DNA of 10,651 nt from Lachnospiraceae bacterium UBA935 (GCA_002293525.1 DBDJ01000048.1:106817-117467); one strand, 5' to 3'; shown: positions 1 to 6,848, numbered from the stretch's first letter. Notes: a model not told the origin generated them from the letters alone. Numbers and translations are program-made.

Positions 1-14
1 ACCGGCAAGCCGGT
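1..14 (-). terminator. possible terminator hairpin, cut by window edge
   Basis: Immediately after the binding-protein stop codon, the minus strand reads ACCGG-CTTG-CCGGT, a five-pair GC-rich stem with a four-base loop (six pairs if the loop closes to two). It touches the stop codon. Any T-run would lie left of position 1, so it cannot be decided whether this is a true terminator or an operon-internal stem before permease genes. Confidence 0.3.
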
Positions 15-1009
15 CATTTGTTTATTCTTATCAAGCTGTCATCTGGAAGCACTTCAATAAACTCTTCCGTCTGGCTGATTCGGGCAAAATCCCACAGTGC
101 TTCCTCAGCCAGCTCCTGTTTTATGACAACTTTTGGCAAAGCCTTATTTAATATATCGGCGTCAATCGCCTTGCCGGTAACCATCTCGATCTCCTTATTT
201 ATAATCTGAGCGGCATCGTCCCTGTTTTCGTTAATGTATAAAGTCGCTTCCTGATGTTGAGCCAGAAACTGCCGGACCGCTTCCTCGTTCTGATCCACGA
301 AATCCTTATTAGCAATCACCAGCGCCACCGGATATTCCCCGCCCCGCCATACCTCATCATAATCCAGTAATATCACAGCACCTTCCTGTTCTGCCAGAAT
401 GGTTCCCCAAGGCTCCGGCACCAAAGCCGCATCAATATTGCCCTGCTGCATCAGGTTGACGATGTCAGCATTCGCCGCTGCCACTACTTTTACGGTCCCG
501 CCTTTATCAGTCACCTGCAGGCCGTTTTCCGACAGCAGGTTTAACAGCGACAGATGCTGGGTATTGCCCAGCTGAGGTATGGCCACGGTCTTCCCAGCCA
601 GTTCAGCCACACTCCCGATCCCGGAATCGGCCCGCACCGCCAAGACCGCGCCGGCATCAGCCGCCCCGGAAATAATCTGGACATCGCCTTGCGAGCGCAC
701 ATTGGCGCTGATCGCCGGAATCGGCCCGATATAACCCAGATCGATTTCTCCTGCAAAGATTGCCTCTACCTCTGCCGGCCCGGCATTGAACGACACCCAC
801 GATACCTTATATTCATCGCCCAAAGCCTGCTCCAACGAACCTTGATTCTTCATCACCAAGGCCTGCGCATGGGTAATATTAGGAAAATAGGCGATTCTGA
901 TTTCTTTTTCATTCGTCCCGCCACAGCCTCCTAAGAACGCTGCCAGGATCGCTGCCGTAAAAAGGCCTAAAAATATCTTGCTCCTGATTCTATTCCCTGT
1001 TCGCTTCAT
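14..1009 (-). CDS. ABC transporter substrate-binding lipoprotein, SsuA/TauA/NrtA family
   Basis: A lipid-anchored extracytoplasmic binding protein, probably for sulfonates, taurine, sulfate or a similar anion, feeding an ABC importer whose permease and ATPase are not in view. The ATG at 1009 is preferred because GGAGAGGAG lies just upstream; the frame stays open to 1048, but that extension (MQRERRLL...) runs into a tandem repeat. From this start the protein has 331 residues: a basic N-terminus, a hydrophobic stretch (about 12-26), and a lipobox LGGC with the lipidated cysteine near 29. The mature part begins with IRIAYFPN and has AEVEAIFAGEIDLGYIGP and an ALVPEPWG segment, typical of the SsuA/NMT1-like fold. 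It is the last visible gene of the sulfate-activation operon, which favours a sulfur substrate; the exact ligand is inferred from context only. With no clear promoter in the 104-base gap, it is probably cotranscribed with cysN-cysC. Confidence 0.85.
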   Translation of the reverse strand: MKRTGNRIRSKIFLGLFTAAILAAFLGGCGGTNEKEIRIAYFPNITHAQALVMKNQGSLEQALGDEYKVSWVSFNAGPAEVEAIFAGEIDLGYIGPIPAISANVRSQGDVQIISGAADAGAVLAVRADSGIGSVAELAGKTVAIPQLGNTQHLSLLNLLSENGLQVTDKGGTVKVVAAANADIVNLMQQGNIDAALVPEPWGTILAEQEGAVILLDYDEVWRGGEYPVALVIANKDFVDQNEEAVRQFLAQHQEATLYINENRDDAAQIINKEIEMVTGKAIDADILNKALPKVVIKQELAEEALWDFARISQTEEFIEVLPDDSLIRINK

Positions 1010-1031
1010 AAAACTCCTCTCCATAAGCAAC

Positions 1032-1109
1032 CGGCGCTCCCGCTGCACGGCAGTCGCTTCTGCTTCCGCTATACGGCTATCCCTTCTGCTTTCGCTTCAC
1101 AGCAGTCGC
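1032..1109 (-). repeat. three tandem copies of an imperfect 26-base repeat
   Basis: Units lie at 1084-1109, 1058-1083 and 1032-1057. On the minus strand the first and third begin GCGACTGC(T/C)GTG and the middle one GGGATAGCCGTA; all continue with a version of AGCG(G/A)AAGCAGAA (the third drifts to AGCGGGAGCGCCG). The array begins four bases after the cysN-cysC stop and ends before the ribosome binding site of the binding-protein gene, filling most of that gap. Units 1 and 3 can form small stems (CTGCT/AGCAG and CTGC/GCAG). Function unknown; it could be passive, or act as an mRNA spacer, processing or stability element. Confidence 0.75.
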
Positions 1110-1113
1110 TTCC

Positions 1114-3069
1114 TTAAATCCGTCCAGATTTTTTTAATTCTTCTAAAATAATATCCACACAGGCTTCCAGAGAATGCCTGCTGGTATCAATACGAAGCTG
1201 CGGATCAAGCGGTTCCTCATAAGGACTGGAAATTCCCGTAAAGTTGGGAATCTCACCCTGCCGGGCCCGCTTATATAACCCCTTCACATCCCTTCTTTCA
1301 CATTCTTCCAAGGGTGTGCTGACATAAATCTCAATAAAATCCTCCCGGCCGATGATCTCGCCGGCATTATCCCGGTCACTGCGGTAAGGGGAAATAAAAG
1401 ATGTCAGAACAATCAGCCCGGCATCATTCATCAGCCGCGATACTTCGGCAATCCGGCGAATATTCTCGACCCGGTCTTTTTCCGTGAAACCAAGATTCCT
1501 ATTGAGTCCCAGCCGGATATTGTCGCCATCCAGCAGCATGGTGTGTTTTCCTGATGTGCTCAGGCGTTTTTCCAGCGCATTGGCCAGCGTGGACTTCCCG
1601 GAACCCGACAGGCCGGTAAACCATATCGTCATCGGCTTCTGATTCATCTGCCCCGCCCGGAACTCCCTGGTCACGTCCATCGTCTGCCAGGTCACTGTCT
1701 CGGCACGGCGTAAGGGATGTTCGATGACACCGCAGGCTGATGTCATATTCGTGACCCTGTCGATAAGGATAAAACTGCCCAAGGACTTATATTTCCTGAA
1801 CTCTGCAAAAACCACCTTGTCGGAGACCAAGACATCACAGCAGCCGATCTCATTTTTATGCAAGGCAGCATCCGCCAGATGCTCTCCCGAATGAATATCC
1901 ACCTGATATTTAATCTGTAGGATGGTTGCCGGCAATATCCTGGTACCGAGCTTAAGATAGAAATTGCGGCCCGACACCAGGGCGGCATCATCCATCCACA
2001 GCAACATGGCGGTAAACATCGTACCGCAATGAAGGGAGACTTCTTTCATCAAGACACAGCCTCGGGACACATCCACTTCCCGGTCCAAGGTAAGCGTTAC
2101 CGGCTGACCGGTTCCGGCGGCGGCGGCTTCTTTATCCCCAACCAGAACGCCGGATACTTCTGCCCGTTCTCCGCTCGGCAATATCGTGAGCTGGTCGCCG
2201 ACGGCGACCCGGCCCGCCTCAATCTGCCCCTGAAAGCCACGGAAACTATGGTTCGGACGGCATACCCGCTGAACCGGCATGACAAAACCCGGTTCCGGCT
2301 GAGCCGAAGCAGTCTGTCCGCTGCTGACCGTCTGTTCAAGACCTTCCTGCCCAGCGCCGCTGAGCACCTGTTCAAGACCTTCCTGCCCAGTGCCGCTGAG
2401 CACCTGTTCAAGACCTTCCTGCCCAGTGCCGCTGACCACCGTTTCTTCCAGACAAGAAAGCAAAGTCTTGCCCTGATACCATGGCATCTTGTCTGACCGG
2501 ACGGTAACATTATCCCCTTCGGTTGCCGAAACCGGTATCACTGTAATATGATCCAGTTCCAGATCTACCGCCAGTTTCTTAATATCTTTCTCAATTTTAA
2601 GAAAAATATTTTTATTATAATGAATTAAGTCCATCTTGTTCAAAGCAAAGATAAAATCTCGGATCCCCATAAACCGGCAAATCCGGGCATGCCTTCTGGT
2701 CTGCGGCAAGATCCCCTTGCCGGCATCCACCAAGATCACCGCCAGCTCGGCAAAAGAAGCACCGACAGCCATATTTCTGGTGTATTCTTCATGTCCGGGG
2801 GTATCTGCGACGATAAAGCTACGGCGTTCAGTAGTAAAATACCGGTAAGCCACATCAATGGTAATCCCCTGCTCCCGCTCAGCCATCAGGCCGTCCAGCA
2901 ACAAGGAATAATCCAGACCGCCCTCACAGCTGCCGACTTTGCTCTCTAGCTCCAGGGCCTTTTCCTGATCGGTATAGATCAGCTTGGCATCGTAGAGCAT
3001 ATGGCCGATCAAAGTCGATTTACCGTCATCCACGCTGCCACAGGTAATGAATTTCAAGAGACCGTTCAT
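1114..3069 (-). CDS. cysNC: bifunctional sulfate adenylyltransferase large subunit / adenylylsulfate kinase (CysN-CysC fusion)
   Basis: With CysD it makes APS from sulfate and ATP, driven by GTP hydrolysis; its C-terminal kinase then phosphorylates APS to PAPS in the cytoplasm. Numbering from the ATG at 3069 (651 residues), the GTPase domain has the P-loop GSVDDGKST (11-19), DTPGH (89-93), NKMD (144-147) and a SAxxGDN segment (181-187). EF-Tu-like barrels start near PVQRVCRPNHSFRGF (about 265-279). The CysC domain has the P-loop GLSGSGKS (486-493), LLDGDNIR (512-519), the SFISPYR region (557-563) and KGLYKRARQGEIPNFTG. The ATG overlaps the cysD TGA as TGATG, with GAGAGGGG upstream; a TTG one codon earlier is a weaker alternative. 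The fusion resembles rhizobial NodQ. Oddly, three tandem copies of a 12-residue unit (211-246) plus an STQ-rich tail lie between GTPase domain and barrel. All visible catalytic motifs are intact, so it is probably functional. Confidence 0.95.
   Translation of the reverse strand: MNGLLKFITCGSVDDGKSTLIGHMLYDAKLIYTDQEKALELESKVGSCEGGLDYSLLLDGLMAEREQGITIDVAYRYFTTERRSFIVADTPGHEEYTRNMAVGASFAELAVILVDAGKGILPQTRRHARICRFMGIRDFIFALNKMDLIHYNKNIFLKIEKDIKKLAVDLELDHITVIPVSATEGDNVTVRSDKMPWYQGKTLLSCLEETVVSGTGQEGLEQVLSGTGQEGLEQVLSGAGQEGLEQTVSSGQTASAQPEPGFVMPVQRVCRPNHSFRGFQGQIEAGRVAVGDQLTILPSGERAEVSGVLVGDKEAAAAGTGQPVTLTLDREVDVSRGCVLMKEVSLHCGTMFTAMLLWMDDAALVSGRNFYLKLGTRILPATILQIKYQVDIHSGEHLADAALHKNEIGCCDVLVSDKVVFAEFRKYKSLGSFILIDRVTNMTSACGVIEHPLRRAETVTWQTMDVTREFRAGQMNQKPMTIWFTGLSGSGKSTLANALEKRLSTSGKHTMLLDGDNIRLGLNRNLGFTEKDRVENIRRIAEVSRLMNDAGLIVLTSFISPYRSDRDNAGEIIGREDFIEIYVSTPLEECERRDVKGLYKRARQGEIPNFTGISSPYEEPLDPQLRIDTSRHSLEACVDIILEELKKSGRI
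2332..2439 (-). repeat. in-frame 36-base tandem repeat inside cysN-cysC
   Basis: Three head-to-tail units of exactly 36 bases lie at 2404-2439, 2368-2403 and 2332-2367, encoding VVSGTGQEGLEQ, VLSGTGQEGLEQ and VLSGAGQEGLEQ. Neighbouring units differ by a single base, so expansion looks recent. The unit is a multiple of three, so copy-number change keeps the reading frame. It falls in the linker between the GTPase domain and the first barrel, where ordinary CysN proteins are expected to have only a short connection. Confidence 0.95.
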
Positions 3070-3968
3070 CAAAAATACCCCTCTCTCTTCCGTCTTTCCA
3101 TGCTTCCTGCTGCTTCATGGTCGATAACCCGGCTGGTACGCTCAGAGGACACCGCACTCAAGGTTTCTGCTACGACAAGGTCCAGCGTGTCCGCTTCCGA
3201 TTCAATCCCGCCGGTCAGCGGATAACAGCCAAGTGTCCGGAAACGGACCTTTTTCCGCTCAACCGCTTCTCCCGGCAGCAGCTTCATCCGCTCATCGTCC
3301 ACCAGAATAATATTGCCCTCACGGCTCACCACCGGACGCTCCTTAGCAAAATATAACGGGACGATCGGGATATTTTCCTGACGGATATATTGCCAGATAT
3401 CCTTTTCCGTCCAGTTGGAAAGCGGAAACACCCGCATGCTTTCGCCTTGATGAAGCCGGGTATTGTAGGCCTTCCACATCTCCGGCCGTTGATTTTTGGG
3501 ATCCCAGGCATGATGCTCATTGCGGAAGGAGAAGATCCGTTCCTTGGCCCGGGACTTTTCCTCATCCCGTCGGCCGCCGCCAAACGCTGCCGTAAAACCA
3601 TAATGATCAAGAGCCTGCCTGAGTGCCTGCGTTTTCATAATATCCGTATAGGCGGCGCCATGGTCAAACGGATTGATCCCGGCGCGAATACCCTCCTCAT
3701 TGGTGTAAACTAACATCTCAAGCCCATATTCGGTGGCCATCCGGCTCCTGAAGCCGATCATCTCCCGGAACTTCCAGGTCGTATCGATATGCAGAAAAGG
3801 AAAAGGCGGCTTTTCCGGATAAAAAGCTTTTATCGCCAAGCGAAGCATCACCGAGCTGTCCTTCCCGATGGAGTACAGCATCACCGGCTTCTCACATTCC
3901 GCCGCAACTTCTCTGATAATATAAATAGCCTCCGCTTCCAGCGTGTCAAGATGTGACAATTGATTCAT
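3069..3968 (-). CDS. cysD: sulfate adenylyltransferase small subunit (CysD)
   Basis: Catalytic ATP-sulfurylase subunit: adenylates sulfate to APS, with the CysN GTPase partner encoded directly downstream. It is a 299-residue, PAPS-reductase-like PP-loop protein, the usual family length. The PP-loop is SIGKDSS (33-39), preceded by EAEAIYIIREV. Further marks are PFPFLHIDTTWKFREM (55-70), FGGGRRDEEKSRAKERIFSFRN (from about 129, nucleotide/pyrophosphate region) and FPLSNWTEKDIWQYI. The C-terminal RERKREGYF-like ending typical of CysD is present as RRKREGYF. The ATG at 3968 has GGGAGAG about five bases upstream. It is the first gene of the cysD/cysN-cysC/binding-protein unit; a candidate promoter and weak upstream terminator lie in the 141-base gap before it. 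No cysteine-responsive riboswitch or T-box is evident there, and the gap is short for one. Confidence 0.96.
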   Translation of the reverse strand: MNQLSHLDTLEAEAIYIIREVAAECEKPVMLYSIGKDSSVMLRLAIKAFYPEKPPFPFLHIDTTWKFREMIGFRSRMATEYGLEMLVYTNEEGIRAGINPFDHGAAYTDIMKTQALRQALDHYGFTAAFGGGRRDEEKSRAKERIFSFRNEHHAWDPKNQRPEMWKAYNTRLHQGESMRVFPLSNWTEKDIWQYIRQENIPIVPLYFAKERPVVSREGNIILVDDERMKLLPGEAVERKKVRFRTLGCYPLTGGIESEADTLDLVVAETLSAVSSERTSRVIDHEAAGSMERRKREGYF

Positions 3969-3997
3969 GAGTTCTCTCCCTAGTGAATCCGGTCTTA

Positions 3998-4026
3998 TTT
4001 ATGAAAATTCCCGGGATCTTACGCAA
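3998..4026 (-). promoter_or_regulatory. candidate promoter for the cysD operon
   Basis: On the minus strand TTGCGT (4026-4021), a 17-base spacer, then CATAAA (4003-3998). This is 3/6 and 4/6 to sigma-A consensus with ideal spacing, placing transcription start about 25 bases before the cysD ATG. An alternative, TTGTCA followed by TATTCC farther upstream, is poorer. The weak -35 suggests either a modest or an activator-dependent promoter; no operator could be identified. Confidence 0.35.
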
Positions 4027-4043
4027 AAAGGCGCAAAACACCT
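4025..4043 (-). terminator. weak intrinsic terminator-like hairpin after the fucosyltransferase operon
   Basis: The minus strand reads AGGTG-TTTTG-CGCCT followed by TTTT: a five-pair stem (one G-U pair), five-base loop and short T-run. It lies about 70 bases after the stop of the upstream glycosyltransferase and just before the candidate cysD promoter, where a boundary between two transcription units is expected. The stem is short, so termination may be partial. Confidence 0.35.
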
Positions 4044-4109
4044 CGCGGAATACAACTTATTGAACAGTGACAATTCTGCTTTATGATCCTCCTCTGCTTA
4101 CTTGCCATG

Positions 4110-5228
4110 TTATACGATCAGACCGACTACTTTCTTCCAATCAGTCACTGCCCGCATGGAGATCAGCACCAAGGCGTTTGGCGATATCCGTTTTTCACGG
4201 TACATAGCCATTAATTCCCCTACATACTCTTTATCTGTATATCCTTGCTCAATCCGTCTTACCAAGAACTTGATTTCCCGATATAATATATAGGTACGCT
4301 CCCAATCAAAATAATGGTCGGTAAACATCACCCAGTCCTTGTCTGGATCACTTTTTTCGACACTATAGATCTCCAGTACATTTTTCATAGCCCGAAGTTC
4401 CGTCAACATCAGATCCACGATATCGGTCTGTTTCAAAACGTTGCTGATCGACGACAGATCCTCTTTTCCATATAGATTAACGATATGATTTCGGATATTG
4501 GTCAGACTTTTGTATCTTGCTTCATTGAATACGGTTTGTCCCGCAATCGTCACTTCCGCTTTCTTGTTCAGGTATTCTCTGATAAAAATGCTTCTGTTAT
4601 TATCATAGTCTTTTAATTTGCTGACCCCGCAGTCATGCAGGCACCAGGCTTCCTTCTGACGAGGTACGACAATCCGGTATCCCGCCCTTCTGAACTCAAA
4701 CGACTGAGACGCATCATAAAAATCCCAGCCTTGAAACAAATCCTCACGCCACGGAAGATCATACTGGGTAATCATCATCATTCCGTCAATCGCCTCTGCC
4801 TCAAGATACGGCTCCTCCGCATCGGGATCCTGAAAATTAACTTCCAAGACATTGATCGCGTTGTCGGCCTTCACCCTCCCGATATTCCAGGCCCGATAAT
4901 AAATCGCATCCTCCGGAAGATGGATGCCGCCTAACACCCCGATCATGCCGATACTTTTATCCCTTTGGAATATTGCCAGAATATCTTCCATGAAATCTTT
5001 GTGAAAAATAAAAACATCCTGATGCAGATAAACCTTGTATTTTGCCTCCGAAGCGCTCATTCCCTCATTATATGCGGAAGTCATCGAAAGTCCGTCACGG
5101 ATTCCCAGCATACCTATTTCATAACCATCAGGAACTGCCAGCTGTCCGATATAGAAACAGCACTCTTCAAAATAACTCTCATCATTATAGGCCACTATGA
5201 AATCTATCTTGCGTTCATTTATTTTCAT
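4110..5228 (-). CDS. glycosyltransferase, GT2-like (YLHQD type), stand-alone
   Basis: Probably transfers a sugar during assembly of a surface or protein-linked glycan; donor and acceptor are unknown. From the ATG at 5228 it has 372 residues; GAGGG sits six bases upstream, whereas the in-frame TTG at 5234 would abut that site. The N-terminal ~210 residues match the N-terminus of the large glycosyltransferase at 8024-9856: RDGLSMTSAYNEGM (44-57), YKVYLHQD (64-71), IGMIG (93-97), DGMMMITQYDLPWRED (148-163), GWDFYD (168-173) and HDCG (198-201). I assign this to the Pfam-type 'glycosyltransferase like family 2' group (Glyco_tranf_2_5) from memory of the motifs. YLHQD probably takes the place of the DxD metal/nucleotide-sugar motif. 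The C-terminal ~160 residues are helical, charged and not recognised. No signal peptide or membrane segment. It is last in a three-gene operon, 20 bases after the small gene. Parts of the gene are clearly more AT-rich than cysN-cysC. Confidence 0.75.
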   Translation of the reverse strand: MKINERKIDFIVAYNDESYFEECCFYIGQLAVPDGYEIGMLGIRDGLSMTSAYNEGMSASEAKYKVYLHQDVFIFHKDFMEDILAIFQRDKSIGMIGVLGGIHLPEDAIYYRAWNIGRVKADNAINVLEVNFQDPDAEEPYLEAEAIDGMMMITQYDLPWREDLFQGWDFYDASQSFEFRRAGYRIVVPRQKEAWCLHDCGVSKLKDYDNNRSIFIREYLNKKAEVTIAGQTVFNEARYKSLTNIRNHIVNLYGKEDLSSISNVLKQTDIVDLMLTELRAMKNVLEIYSVEKSDPDKDWVMFTDHYFDWERTYILYREIKFLVRRIEQGYTDKEYVGELMAMYREKRISPNALVLISMRAVTDWKKVVGLIV

Positions 5229-5248
5229 TCCCAACCCTCAATGCGTTT

Positions 5249-5698
5249 TTACACGGCCTCAGCCTGTACATCCTCCAACATATGATCCCAGTCCTTTACC
5301 AGCTTAAGATAAGGAATGTCCGGGTATTGGACCTGCAGTCGATTAAAAATTTCATGTTCATGGCAGTAAAAAAACATCGCTATGCTTAGCTTACGCGGTA
5401 AATATTTTCGAAAATCCTGTTCCCGCTCCTTAAGAATCACGTGGATATTTCTGCAAGGAAGATTAATAAGGGCAATTTCCCCGGTTTCCGTACTCATCTC
5501 AAATCCGGCAAAATCCAAGGTAAAAACCAGATCGGGACAGCTTTGTATAATCGAAAAATAATATTCATGTCCCGGCCTCTTCTCGTCAATTACCATGATC
5601 AGCGCATCTATCCCATGCTCTTCTGCCTTTTTTTTCAGCTGTTTTGCTTTGTCCCTTTCATCCTCACCGGAACGGCATAAAATTATACTTTTCCGCAT
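5249..5698 (-). CDS. small unknown protein of the glycan operon
   Basis: A 149-residue protein that I do not recognise with certainty. It begins MRKSIILCRSGEDERDKAKQ, followed by an alternating helix/strand pattern suggesting a small Rossmann-like fold: a hydrophobic strand (DALIMVIDE, 31-39), then PDLVFTLDFAGFEMSTETGE (55-74), LPCRNIHVILK (80-90), LSIAMFFYCHEHEIFNRL (104-121) and PDIPYLKLVKDW (126-137). The 'can only see D-x-G-F ... HEHEI' layout loosely recalls the DUF3880-like middle part of the large CgeB-type enzyme in this window (DYVISFNLS ... FAMDKQEIDKL), so it may be a free-standing relative of that domain or an accessory to a glycosyltransferase. The start is firm: GGGAG and five bases precede ATG, and that Shine-Dalgarno core is the last member of a tandem repeat. 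It lies between the fucosyltransferase and the YLHQD glycosyltransferase in one operon. No signal peptide or membrane helix. Confidence 0.7.
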   Translation of the reverse strand: MRKSIILCRSGEDERDKAKQLKKKAEEHGIDALIMVIDEKRPGHEYYFSIIQSCPDLVFTLDFAGFEMSTETGEIALINLPCRNIHVILKEREQDFRKYLPRKLSIAMFFYCHEHEIFNRLQVQYPDIPYLKLVKDWDHMLEDVQAEAV

Positions 5699-5700
5699 CC

Positions 5701-5766
5701 TATCTCCCTGCTCTTATATCTCCCTGATACTTGTATCTCCCTGATAGTTATATCCCCCTGTCCGTA
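5701..5766 (-). repeat. four tandem 16-17-base repeats, each carrying a Shine-Dalgarno-like core
   Basis: Units on the plus strand start at 5701, 5717, 5734 and 5751, each beginning TATC(T/C)CCCTG. On the transcribed minus strand each therefore reads CAGGG(A/G)GATA, a Shine-Dalgarno-like core. The unit nearest the gene supplies the actual ribosome binding site (GGGAG, five bases, ATG at 5698). The array fills almost the whole 73-base gap after the fucosyltransferase stop. Extra copies lie too far from the ATG to initiate there directly, but could hold or compete for 30S subunits. Confidence 0.85.
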
Positions 5767-5771
5767 TGCCC

Positions 5772-6650
5772 CTACACTTCACGGAATCTCACCGGATTGA
5801 TAACTGCCTTGTCCATCCTGCCGTTATAAAGTGCCGCAAAATAACTGAAGGCACTGTTAGCCAATATCATACCTTCACACATGCTCATCAGCTGCATATC
5901 CACATAGCTTTTTTCCCCTTCATTGCCCGTAACAAAAACAATCCTATCCTTAGCCAGGTCAAGCCCCAGTCCTTTATAATGTTCCCGGCACCAAGAAATA
6001 TCATCCGAAAACACCAGATATACCGCACCCGGCATCATCGCGGACATCTTTTCCATTGCCTCCCGGTAAAAACTCTCCGGCAATTCCCAGCCCAGCCGGC
6101 AGAAGTCACCCCTACGGATATGGACGGATACCGTCCTTTCCCGCTCTATCAGCTTCTGGAAAGCGATATTATCCCTGCCATCCATGGCCGGAAAAATTAT
6201 TTCTTTCATTATCACATCGCGGATTTCATCAAACCATCCTTTTGCAATCCAATAACCAAAATAGTAAACATTGCCCGGCAACCTGATGATTTCTGGATAA
6301 TAGCCATTAGACGGGATGCGGTGCACCGTGCCGTCAAACACATAATTGTCGTTTTCTGCAACCATGACAATCTCTTCGCCCATGTCTTTCAGCTGCTGAC
6401 AAAGATCTCCCTCGCCTTTTTGGGCCTTGGCCACCATATATTCCCAAACGTCCGGATCAAAAACGTCACTGATCAGCGCCGGTTTCACTCCAAATATCCG
6501 TTCCAGCTCATATCCGTTATGCTCGTGTACCTTGAAAAACTTCATATTATCCAGACGGATATCCGCGTCAGCATAAATCTGAACATACCGGTAAAAGATA
6601 TACTGAAACAACTGATTCCCCAGTCCCCCGTTAAAATACTGCAGTTTCAC
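5772..6650 (-). CDS. alpha-1,2-fucosyltransferase family protein (GT11)
   Basis: Predicted to move fucose from GDP-fucose onto a galactose or other sugar of a surface glycan, in the cytoplasm before export. Numbered from a GTG at 6650 (292 residues), it opens with KLQYFNGGLGNQLFQY (2-17), the GT11 signature; VHIRRGDF (176-183) is the nucleotide-binding motif shared by alpha-1,2/1,6 fucosyltransferases; VFSDDISWC (213-221) and DMQLMSMCEGMILANSAFSYF (251-271) are the other family blocks. I chose the GTG because GGGAG lies five bases upstream, the family usually starts a few residues before GGLGNQ, and the best promoter would put the transcript start near 6697, after the far ATG at 6713. An ATG at 6662 is a fair alternative. 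It is first in the operon with the small unknown gene and the YLHQD glycosyltransferase. No membrane segment. The enzyme implies GDP-fucose synthesis elsewhere. Family call is secure; exact linkage and acceptor are not. Confidence 0.9.
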   Translation of the reverse strand: MKLQYFNGGLGNQLFQYIFYRYVQIYADADIRLDNMKFFKVHEHNGYELERIFGVKPALISDVFDPDVWEYMVAKAQKGEGDLCQQLKDMGEEIVMVAENDNYVFDGTVHRIPSNGYYPEIIRLPGNVYYFGYWIAKGWFDEIRDVIMKEIIFPAMDGRDNIAFQKLIERERTVSVHIRRGDFCRLGWELPESFYREAMEKMSAMMPGAVYLVFSDDISWCREHYKGLGLDLAKDRIVFVTGNEGEKSYVDMQLMSMCEGMILANSAFSYFAALYNGRMDKAVINPVRFREV

Positions 6651-6703
6651 CCTAGCTCCCATCTGCCTGCCTTGGCAAGAACGTAAGATTCTTTCTTTCA
6701 TAA

Positions 6704-6732
6704 ATCTTATCATCTCAATGATTATTATTCAA
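6704..6732 (-). promoter_or_regulatory. promoter of the fucosyltransferase operon
   Basis: On the minus strand TTGAAT (6732-6727), a 17-base spacer, then TAAGAT (6709-6704), each 4/6 to consensus, with TG one base before the -10 (extended -10). Transcription would start near 6697, giving a leader of about 47 bases to the GTG. This rules out the ATG at 6713 if the promoter is real. Confidence 0.55.
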
Positions 6733-6819
6733 GGTGATTATTTCCAGCTGATACATACGATAATCCATTACTGTTCAGACCTGGCCGAAGTGCACAAACT
6801 ACTGCTTCACAAATAATGG

Positions 6820-6848
6820 CAGACAAACATTCCGATTAGTGCTATACT
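6820..6848 (+). promoter_or_regulatory. promoter of the GT2-TPR gene
   Basis: CAGACA (6820-6825), 17 bases, TATACT (6843-6848), with TG one base before the -10 (extended -10). The -10 is 5/6 and the -35 4/6 to consensus. Transcription would start near 6855, about 36 bases before the ATG. The stretch between this and the opposite promoter contains GATTAT (6736-6741) and its inverse ATAATC (6760-6765), a possible but unproven operator. Nothing else is seen in the 240-base gap. Confidence 0.6.

Noticed and set aside
1010..1048. N-terminal extension of the binding protein (MQRERRLLMERSF)
   Set aside because: A good ribosome site precedes the internal ATG at 1009, the signal peptide starts there, and the extension begins inside the 26-base repeat array.
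1032..1109. CRISPR array
   Set aside because: Three units directly abut with no spacers and are imperfect; no cas genes are present. The same reasoning excludes the 17- and 36-base arrays.
2029..2510. Open frames overlapping the cysN-cysC repeat on both strands, with repeated KTFLPSAAEHLF or similar peptides
   Set aside because: They are other-frame readings of the 36-base repeat, which has no stop in several frames. CysN motifs on the minus strand continue on both sides.
3969..4109. Riboswitch or T-box controlling cysD
   Set aside because: The leader from the best promoter is only about 25 bases, and no SAM-box, T-box or other conserved pattern is visible.
5766..6686. 306-residue open frame on the plus strand opposite the fucosyltransferase
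   Set aside because: Composition is unnatural (rich in His, Pro, Ile), there is no ribosome site, and the opposite frame has clear GT11 motifs. It is a shadow frame.
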